Shown: positions 14,376 through 22,081 of the stretch, one piece after another | Layout: each line of letters starts with the position of its first letter | Numbering within the stretch: position 1 is the first letter of the stretch | Assembly (NCBI GenBank): GCA_008931825.1 | Contig: QXVZ01018003.1 | Span: 1 to 24,884 of the forward strand | Direction of reading: 5' to 3' | Source: Phallusia fumigata | Taxonomy: Eukaryota > Chordata > Ascidiacea > Phlebobranchia > Ascidiidae | Length of the DNA stretch: 24,884 nucleotides | Position numbers and translations under genes: made by a program | Notes under the pieces: generated by a model | Database searches by the model: none | Seen by the model: the letters and a program-made list of their open reading frames with translations, nothing else | What the model was told of the DNA's origin: nothing

Positions 14376-16304
14376 CTGTAAACGAGATGTTAGATGGTGA
14401 CATATTGTTGCTATATCACAGCGGTTTGTACAACGTATATGAGCATTAGTATCGGCCTCTCATGCAGCTATGTTTAGGCAGTGTTGGGAAACTACACTAT
14501 AAATTTTCTTGCGCCTTTGGTGGTGCACAAAACTGAGATTTTCCCTTGCGGTAAAAGACATTGCGTCTGGTATTTTCGCGCACATTTGGCCGTAAACATA
14601 GTGTGTGCCCGCAAAAATTTACCACCTCTGTACTAAGACGTGAGCAAGATTCAAAACACCAACGACGGGACTTGAAGCACTAATAACTTGACTTCAGACA
14701 CGAACCCTTAGAGACTTGACTTGAAACTCGACGTATAAAACCTTTGACCCAATTGGGTTAAGACAATATTTAGGCAACAACTTGGATTACCTATTGTGTA
14801 AAATGTGGAATGTTCTGGATTTGTGCCCGTTTCTTCGAGCAGAACATTGGTGTATTGCAAAACCACCTGTTCTCCAGCTGCTTGAAAGGAAAACTGAAGA
14901 AAAACAGCAGCTATTAGTTGTCGTCGGTATTTTCCTATTGACACAATTTGCTTGATTGAAGCTTTCTCAACGTGCAAATCTAAGTCCACTTCGTTTTTAA
15001 GGCGTTGATACTCGTCAGCTATAACTTCTCTGGATCCACATCGTAAGCGGGTTAACAGCTGAATAGATGATTGGTTGTTGTTTTGGTTTTGCTCTAGTGC
15101 TTCTGTTTTTAGTAGCCATGTCAAAGTATTAGGAATCCACGGAAGACAGAGCAAGTACAGTAGCGACAAAAGTCCAGGTAACCCCAAGACTAACGGCCAT
15201 GTATTCGGCCCACCCAAGACCGAAGGATGCCCAAGGCCGTTACCCAAAGCTCCGCTTACGAGCAGCACCCATCCTACTGAGCTTTGATAGAAAGCCAGAG
15301 TCTTTCGGTTGCATATCTCTGCCACGTACAGAGGACCAACGTTGAAGCCGACACCTCTTGCAAGACCGTTGATAAATCGACCCAAGATCAAAGTCTCGTA
15401 GGAATTTGCAAAGTAGGCCACGACGGACATGAGAATCGCGGAAACAAGGGATGCAACATGGACGATCGTCATCACTCCTCTTCGACTAAAAATAGGTTTC
15501 ACGAAATGTAGATTTTTTACACTTAAACAAGATGAGATGATCGATATAAAGAAACAGGTAAAGACAATCGAAATAAAGTTGGCTCCATAAAAATATCATT
15601 TTTACAGGGTATTTACAATGGTAAAAACTAAGCACAAACACGCGCCGAAGGTGTGGAAAATAGAGTTAATAAACACATTTTTTGCCGAATTAAACGAATT
15701 AACGCGGGTAGCATTTGCCACTCTTAGAGCTGGTCGTTTCAAAATTGCGTTGTCAGAAAATATACTGACCAACCTGAATCTGTTCACCCAAAACCTAACT
15801 GAGATCGCTCCAATCGCTGAACCCACAATGAGCAATGATTGTCCCAAAATAATAATTAGTGACATAAATTCGTCCGTTGCTGTAGTGTTGTATCTTATCT
15901 AAACAATTCAAAATAGTGATGCAAGTAAGACGCCAAAAAGCTAAATCAAACACAAAATTGTCAAACAGGAAAAAAAATTTTGACTGGCAACAATACGTTT
16001 TACTTATTGCAGTTGTTGCAGCTGTTGCAATTTAATTTTTAGAAATCTTTAAAATTATTGTGAAATAACACTTTATTACAAGAAAAAACATTGAAAAACA
16101 GTGCAATAGCTTGTTGCAGCCATGCAGTTTTGGTTATTAGCATTCTTTGCGACAATAACTTACCAAATAAGACTGGTTAACGAAACTGCGTAGTACAAGC
16201 TCCGTCGGATTCAGTGCAGTAAGACTTAATCCCATCGGAACCCAAACCGATACATGAGTGAGCACAATCAGAAACACACAAAGGTTCGAGTTTAATCCGA
16301 TCAT
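13978..16304 (-). CDS. SLC2/GLUT-fold facilitative transporter, divergent substrate site (four exons)
   Basis: Exons on the - strand: 16164-16304, 15774-15898, 14791-15485, 13978-14375; phases 0, 2, 1 and all GT-AG. The 453 residues cover about twelve hydrophobic segments of the major facilitator superfamily. SLC2 signatures: NRFSRR after TM2 (86-91), GRFINGLARG (124-133), YVAEI (142-146), WPL (185-187), the LGRFGGRK loop (337-344) and PSEV...RP (400-410). PESPR after TM6 is replaced by IPNTLTW (206-212). By my alignment to GLUT1, most glucose-contacting residues are changed, so glucose is an unlikely substrate. The expected PETKG motif after TM12 is missing: exon 4 ends at donor GAG|GTAGGC with no following exon found, or runs on for five residues to TAA at 13963. 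Likely a plasma-membrane transporter of unknown substrate. Confidence 0.88.
14791..15485 (-). CDS. SLC2-like exon 3 (TM3-TM7)
   Basis: Acceptor CTATTTTTAG, donor ATAG|GTAATC. Encodes TM3-TM6, the intracellular domain with RCGSREVIADEYQRLKNEV, and TM7 (FLQFSFQAAGEQVVLQYTN), which aligns to the QLSQQLSGINAVFYYST region of GLUT1 with most sugar contacts altered. Ends in phase 1 within ...TFYTIG. Confidence 0.88.
15774..15898 (-). CDS. SLC2-like exon 2 (TM2)
   Basis: Acceptor TTGTTTAG, donor TTCAG|GTTGGT, phase 0 to 2. Encodes TM2 (SLIIILGQSLLIVGSAIGAI) and the start of the loop-2 signature NRF, completed as SRR across the junction. This split of the NRxGRR motif by an intron confirms both splice sites. 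Confidence 0.85.
16164..16304 (-). CDS. SLC2-like exon 1 (start and TM1)
   Basis: Starts at ATG (16304-16302) and encodes 47 residues beginning MIGLNSNLCVFLIVLTHVSV, a TM1 hydrophobic stretch, then LTALNPTELVLRSFVNQSYL, the first extracellular loop typical of SLC2 genes. The donor TTG|GTAAGT is strong. A TATA box about 70 bp upstream supports this Met. Confidence 0.85.
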
Positions 16305-16369
16305 TTTGGAGTTTGTTTTCCTCAGTCGCTCTCGGCATCAAAAGTATCTACTGAGCGCACATCGAACGA

Positions 16370-16383
16370 CCAATATATACCCC
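16370..16383 (-). promoter_or_regulatory. TATA box of the SLC2-like gene
   Basis: On the - strand GGGTATATATTGG, a strong TATA element centred about 72 bp upstream of the start codon at 16304. It predicts a start of transcription near 16345 and a 5'UTR of about 40 nt. No initiator was confirmed. Confidence 0.5.
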
Positions 16384-16511
16384 ACATCGAGTGAGAAAAA
16401 GTTCGGGTGGTGTGGAGAGAAAAAAGTGAAATAAAGATATTGATAGTTATGCGTAATTTGTAAGAATGTGTTTTAAATTTGAGAAGTGGTCAACAAGGCG
16501 AAATAATTTCG

Positions 16512-16559
16512 ACTAAAGTATGACCTACGAAAAAAACTAAAGTATAACCTACGAAAAAA
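16512..16559. repeat. Two-copy 24-bp tandem repeat
   Basis: ACTAAAGTATGACCTACG followed by six A's is repeated once (ACTAAAGTATAACCTACG plus A's) with a single mismatch and a 24-bp period. It lies upstream of the SLC2-like promoter; no function is evident. Confidence 0.8.
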
Positions 16560-17660
16560 ACAATCGAAACAACCAGGAAATTGTCAAAAAAAGCGGCGGG
16601 ACAAAGTAACACACGACACAATTTGCGCTAAGTAAGGACCACCGACCAGAACAAGCAAAAGGAAAACTGTCATCAAAATCGCAACACCTTGCTGTAATTT
16701 CGAGGATAAATTTAATTGCTCGAGATAAGAGTGAAGCGACATGGTCTCTGTCGAATTTAATTATTCGTTATCAGCGCACAGCGTTTGTGTTGCGTAAACT
16801 TATTAAGCTATAAACTGACACTGAACTAAAACACAAGGTGTTGGAACGTTAACAACAGTTATTCAAAACACACACCACACAAAATAAAACCTACATTTTG
16901 TTTTTAGCTTCTAATTATCTTTTAATGATTATATTTTAAAGCGGAAATTTAAAGAAAAAGTGGCAACGTGTAATTAAGAAAAAGTTTTATGGTGCAGACG
17001 AGTTTGAGCATTACATAGTTTACAGTGCAGTAAATTACAGGACCATATTCGACTTGTGTCGGTTACTTCAAAGGAGGTTCAAAGTGTCGCTGGTTTAAAA
17101 ACGTTTGTGGCTATGGCGTTTGAATTTTCAAATTCGGCGAATAACATAACACAAAAAAACACAAAAATACATTTTGCTACGCAGGTATGTAAACAATGTC
17201 TGATAGAACCATGTGCTGCAGGAAGTTGGTCTAAGAAGCGACTGAAGCGCCATTGCATATTTTTATGTTTTTCCTATTATGTTTCAGAAACAGGACCAGT
17301 GGCAGCCGTGTGGAATCAGCGGTATACGTTTTGGAGCAGTATGTTTCAGTTGCTTTTGTTCTGAACTTGTGGACAGAACAAAAAACAAAATAATTTCCAG
17401 TGTGTCCACTTCATGTGTCATAGGTATGTATTGTGGTTGTTGATTTAATAACTTGTGATATGTTGTGGCCTGTGGGTGGTGTATTTTTTTGTAAATTTGT
17501 GCAAAAAAATTTGGAAATTGTTTATGTCATGTATTTGTAAAACCAGAATTTGTTTGTAAATATAAAATACATTGGAGAAGCAGACACACAGTGTATTCTC
17601 TCTTCTTTATACACTCTATGCCCATTTATTTATATGCCTCTACACAATGTTGTAGCACAC
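16560..17660. other. Intergenic stretch, no gene recognised
   Basis: AT-rich DNA between the SLC2-like promoter and the LINE remnant. An open stretch at 17056-17364 (+) lacks any recognisable motif. No RNA gene was seen. Confidence 0.4.
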
Positions 17661-17662
17661 CG

Positions 17663-17724
17663 GGAAGATATTGTAATTATTCAGTTTTAGGGCCGGAAGA
17701 TATTGTAATTATTCAGTTTTAGGG
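17663..17724. repeat. Two-copy 32-bp tandem repeat
   Basis: GGAAGATATTGTAATTATTC followed by AGTTTTAGGG occurs twice without mismatch (17663-17692 and 17695-17724) in a 32-bp period. Its position just past the 3' side of the LINE makes it a candidate 3' tail repeat of that element. Confidence 0.85.
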
Positions 17725-19330
17725 TCATATACTTTGGAGTAAATATGTTCTATTATGGGTTTCGTGTGAGTGTGTAGTTTGTTGTTGTTAATAATTCTAC
17801 CTCATGTTACAGAACTTGAAAATGTTAAAGATTTGTGGAACATGCTCAACAGCAGATTATTACACCATACTGCATGCAGCAGTGTATTATAGAAGTAATG
17901 TTGGTGTATTTTCACATGTTTTAATTTGGTACAGAACATTTCTGAAAAGTTTCTGCTGTTTCCTGGTAAGTTTGTTGTCATTAGATATTTTACAATGTTT
18001 AGTCCATGGATTTTTACGTTATTGATTTTTGTTTCCAATTCCCCATTATATTAGTTTTTTTGTGTGCAAGCATGTAACTAGTTTTGGTGTAGTTAACCGA
18101 CAAATTGTTTGCTCGCGTCTAGCAATCTATTTTTTGTAGTTCCAGTGAAATTGGATTGGAGGTCTTTGAGATGCAGCAGCATAATAAATTGTATCATCGG
18201 CATACGTTTCAAAAGTGAGGTTTGTGTATCATTTTGTCAAATCATTTGTAGATTTTAAATACCACTGTGACACAAGGTAGCTTGAAGTCATTTTTAATAT
18301 TTGTTTGTTTTATCTTTCTGTTATGTAACTGTAAAATAGTTTAAGAGGATCGCTTTTGATTTCACAAGGTGGATGGAATGGTTGACATTATCAAATGCTT
18401 TGGAGAAGTCCATATAAGCACTCCCAATGTTGATGGTTGACCATGAAGTGTAACATGTGTTTATACAAGTCTGCAATGACCAATGTGGTGGAATGATTTT
18501 CCGTAATCCAAACTGATGATTGTGTTGTTTTTGATCCACAATTTTGCTGTGTGAAAAGACTGATTTTTCCCAGCAATTTCCTGTTATGGGTTTTATTGAA
18601 ATTGGACAAAATCAACTGGAAATTTTGGGCTTTTTATTTAGGGATAGGAAGTACTGTATATCACTTATTTTCCAACATTTGGAGAAGGAGAATGAGGCCA
18701 TGCATTTGTTAAACAGGTGGTGATATAAGGTATAATGACAGGTGAGCTGATATAATTTAGGTAATGAGTTATTTTCATCGTATTTTATGTATTCTTTTTG
18801 TACTGAGATTTTGTTTGCTAAATGTGTTCCTACTGTCTGAGAATGTGTTTAATGCATTAGAAATGCATTTGGAGTCTTTCAGGATTTGATGTTTACTTAG
18901 TTGCCTTGTGGTCTGTTGTGGTTTCACCTCTTACATAGTATTTTGTGTTTTGGTTTTGTAGATGTTCCAGAGTTTTTGTGGACATGTCTTCAAACTTGTC
19001 AAAGTTTGGTCCAGGATATCTGTATACTAGACCCACTACATATTTTGATATTTTTGAGTAGTTTTTCATATTGCTCCAGAATGTGGAGTTCTAGATCTTT
19101 TCTCATTAGTGCAGATATAGTACTGCAAGCATTAATGCACACTATGCCAGGTTTGGTAAAAGATTTTATTTCTCTATGTTTCGACCAAAGGGTAAGTGTC
19201 TGTGTGACAGTCTTGTTTCTGTAATTAAAAAAAAATTTCATAGTTGTTACCTAGCATAAAAGTCTTCCAGGTTATGTTTGTTTTTATGTAAGCCTCTGAT
19301 GTTGCAGTGTAGTCAGGTGGAGAATTTTGG
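17725..19330 (-). mobile_element. Decayed non-LTR retrotransposon (LINE) with endonuclease and reverse transcriptase
   Basis: Read on the - strand with frameshifts, conserved blocks appear in the right order. Endonuclease: CNIRGLHKNKHNLEDF (from about 19306), ITETRLS (19225-19205), YRYPGPNFDKFEDM (19025-18984) and RGETTTD (about 18930-18910, aligning to GDFN-type motifs). Reverse transcriptase: NRKLLGKI (about 18580), a block reading QFGLRK or ENHSTT in different frames (about 18520-18480), AYMDFSKAFDNVNHSI (about 18420-18370), the catalytic box TYADDT (18204-18190) and NYTKTSYMLAHK (about 18100-18065). Further LINE-like sequence may run to 17800. This layout (APE endonuclease, then RT with xADD) is typical of CR1/L2/Jockey-type elements. 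Frames are broken, so it is inactive and 5'-truncated at the endonuclease start. Outer limits are approximate. Confidence 0.9.
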
Positions 19331-19499
19331 TTTTGCATTTATCTTGGTAGTATGGCATACTGTATAAGCCATGGCTTTGTCCAGGCCAAACAAAAACTAA
19401 AAAATATATTTATTATCATTTAAGAAACCTTAAACAAACATTGAATAAGTTATGGACTATTGCTTAAGGGACCAATAACTTTTGCAGTCGGATCTTGCT
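19331..19499. other. Short spacer 5' of the LINE
   Basis: AT-rich DNA with no clear feature; the 5' limit of the truncated LINE may fall here. No target-site duplication could be picked out by eye. Confidence 0.3.
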
Positions 19500-19834
19500 A
19501 TTCAGGGGGCATGCGCGGACTGGTTGACCTTTCGCAGAAGCGATGTATCCAGTCGGCGGTTGCTTGACATCTCATGAACCTGGGTGTCTGGACGTTTCAC
19601 TTCCAGAGCTTTCTCGAATATCAAAGTTCCTTTTTGAGTCCCGGTGTCTTGCCGCGTGAGTCTCTTATGGAGCTATTGCTTGAAGACATTATTCTTCATG
19701 CCAAGCTTTATGTCAAAGACGTTTCCACATGGAAGAAATTATTTGGTTTTGATCTTGACTATTCACTATTCAACGTTGGGCTGAGTAAACCGACTCGGCT
19801 TTGTTTGCGTCCTTCAGAAGGCGGAGAACATTAG
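19500..19834 (+). pseudogene. Possible decayed coding patch
   Basis: A more GC-balanced block with protein-like text in successive frames: GACADWLTFRRSDVSSRRLL (to a TGA at 19575), then CLDVSLPELSRISKFLFESR, then an open frame from 19574 whose second half reads MELLLEDIILHAKLYVKDVS and KKLFGFDLDYSLF to TAG 19834. The frame changes suggest an old coding sequence broken by indels. The block is preceded by an acceptor-like ATTCAG at 19500-19505. I recognise no family; it could instead be an 86-codon orphan ORF starting at 19574, or chance. Confidence 0.25.
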
Positions 19835-21575
19835 TTATCATAACACAAATGTTTTTTGGCGATTTTAAAGGCCACAAAAGCACAGAAAAAGGTTCGAGTC
19901 ACCTCAGATAGGGTTTCATGCTTGGACGCCTCGCGAACTTTCCAATTCGGAATTGAATTACCAGAATGTTATAGTATTGGGCAAACAGGGATAAAATGTG
20001 GGAACTGTTGCTAAGTACATATTTATTCAACTGTTAACGGAAGTAGGCTATTGTGAAATAAGAAGATTACCATTTTTTTGGCAGGGTTTTACAATATCCG
20101 CCGAATTCAGTTAAGCGGATAACATTATACACATGGTACTTTTATGTAGGCCTGTATTGTCACAAGACAGCTTATTCAGTACTCGCGAATTTTCGGCTTC
20201 ATTTGTTTGAAAACCACTACATAAAATTAACAAATTTTCTCTGGCGTTTCTCCACTTTTTCACAAAAGAATTTAAAAGCCAATTTGCTCTAAGTGCTCCC
20301 GGTTGAACCGTGACAAACAACATTCTAGGCTGGATTGTCACTTAAACATTGCTTTGGGGAACGAGGAAGTGCGTAAAGATTTTATATTTATGCGCAACAC
20401 CGGGGTCAAAGTATTCAGGTAATCGGAAGTATGACAATTAACGTTTTGCGAGTTGCAACTGCTACGTCAGGGGTGCAACGCCTCCATGTTTTATGCTCAT
20501 ATATTGAGTCTACCATCGAGCTACCTGCCTTGGACAAGCATTCGGCCATTTGGCGGCAAGACCGCAAATTGTTACAGCGCTGTGTAAATGTTATTTGAAC
20601 GATTTTCGCGATAACGTTTGCCTCACGCAATCGTTGAAGGACAGCGAAAAATGCTTTGGAAACAGGCACGATGATGATGCAAAAAAATGCAACGAAATCA
20701 CCGGATGATGTCCGTTCCGCTCTTTGACTTCGTATGCACTACTGACTAGGGTTTCTCCTACCCGGATTTTTTTATTTCCTGGGTCTCGGAAATAAAAACT
20801 ATTTTGAGATCCCATCAAAATAATTTTTCGTGCCTAATTCCATCATTGCAACGACTCAAATTAAATTATGTCAGCTACAAACATCCAATTCTGCGGGTTT
20901 TTGTCATGGCGCCCGTGCAAAAAGTCCACTCGTCACAGTTTTCAATAATCCTTGAAATTGATGACTTCAATCTGGGTCAATTAATCGGGTCCACTGCGTT
21001 GGAAACGACCAGGCAGTCTCGTTAACCACTCGACCGTCTTGATGGCTTTGATTATTATTTTGAGAAAAAAAGGTTGTTTTGAGGAAAACGTTTTATTGGG
21101 TGATAACAAGTGTTGATACAGCTCTAAAATGTAATAAAGATCACAAGTTCGGTAAATTTCGCTGTATCGAGAACATCCGTATTAAGCAGAAAAACAACAT
21201 CGTGTTATAAACGTACCACAGTCACAATATGAAGCTTTATATACGAGATAGCACCTAAGCGTTGCCGAAATCGTTCTTTTAGATGCAATCGCGTTTGCAA
21301 CAAGCCAAAAAGTACTCCAAAGTCTGAATTGGATAATTTACCAAAAATGGAAAATTTTAAATCTTGCCGGATCATTTCACAATGAAACAAAACGAAATAT
21401 CACCTCTTATGCCGCACAACTGAGCACAAAGCGCACCAAATACAGTAATATCGACGATATTATCGACGATACAGCGCTTAAAGTTCAAGGAACATAACAT
21501 AAACACAGGAAAATCAACGCGCCTAGCTAATAGTAGTGAACTTTAAATATAAACGAGTCTCTGACATGGGTCGCT
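19835..21575. other. Intergenic region and 3' flank of the ZP gene
   Basis: No gene recognised; the open stretches of 60-85 codons on both strands lack motifs. A - strand AATAAA (TTTATT at 21092-21097) about 480 nt past the ZP stop codon is a candidate poly(A) signal. A 12-bp word TATCGACGATAT is tandemly repeated at about 21450-21472. Confidence 0.4.
21449..21472. repeat. Two-copy 12-bp tandem repeat
   Basis: TATCGACGATAT followed directly by TATCGACGATAC; each half is also nearly self-complementary. It lies in the presumed 3'UTR or 3' flank of the ZP gene. Confidence 0.7.
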
Positions 21576-22081
21576 TCATAAATACGAGCTACATTGCTCA
21601 TGAGCACCCTCTATCGTTACACTTGTGCTGGTATTGGCGCCGCTAGTGGGCGCTGCAAGCAGTTCAGGAGGAGGCGCCGGAAAATCGACTGCGACTTCTT
21701 CTGCTTCCCGGAGCTCGGTGGTCGAAGAGAAGAAGTTGGTGTTATCGTAACCATAGCGACCGGGCGATACCGTCGATATCGTGGGTGACATCGATTGCGG
21801 ACTGGCGCAGCGGGATGAGCTGAACGTGCTCATGCTTGAACTGGTCCGTCCGACTTTAAACGAGTCTTCAACATGATCGATGCTCGACCTTCTGAAGCCG
21901 CGAGAATCGAAAGGCGCCGTGGCGAGGTTCGTGGCGCCTGCCAACTGCTTGTTGCGGCGCCTTTGACGCCGCAGCCGCACCAGCACGCATATTATCACGA
22001 TACAACAGAACACGATTATGACGCTCAGGGAAATCACCAGGATCAGGACTGTTGTTTCCTCTAAGATAGACCCACTCGTGT
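21576..22081 (-). CDS. ZP last exon: transmembrane helix and cytoplasmic tail
   Basis: The acceptor TTATTTCCAG gives SGSILEE, then TTVLILVISLSVIIVFCCIV (membrane helix) and the stop-transfer LVRLRRQRRRNKQ. The cytoplasmic tail of about 115 residues is Ser/Thr/Pro-rich (RTSSSMSTFSSSRCASPQSM), contains a proline run FPAPPPELL and ends ...HEQCSSYL at TGA 21576-21578. The tail is long for a ZP protein, suggesting intracellular partners or phosphorylation. The Met near 22208 lies in the preceding intron and is not a start. Confidence 0.9.

Noticed and set aside
14376..14403. Upstream Met of the SLC2-like exon 4 frame as a start or as part of the exon
   Set aside because: Including it breaks phase with exon 3; the CGTTTACAG acceptor at 14376-14377 gives a smooth TM7-TM8 join.
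18901..19224. 107-codon + strand open frame
   Set aside because: It is the complement of the LINE endonuclease region on the - strand, where family motifs are visible.
19885..19905. GGTTCGAGTC, resembling a tRNA B-box
   Set aside because: No A-box or cloverleaf can be drawn from the preceding 70 nt; a similar word at 16284 lies in SLC2 coding sequence.
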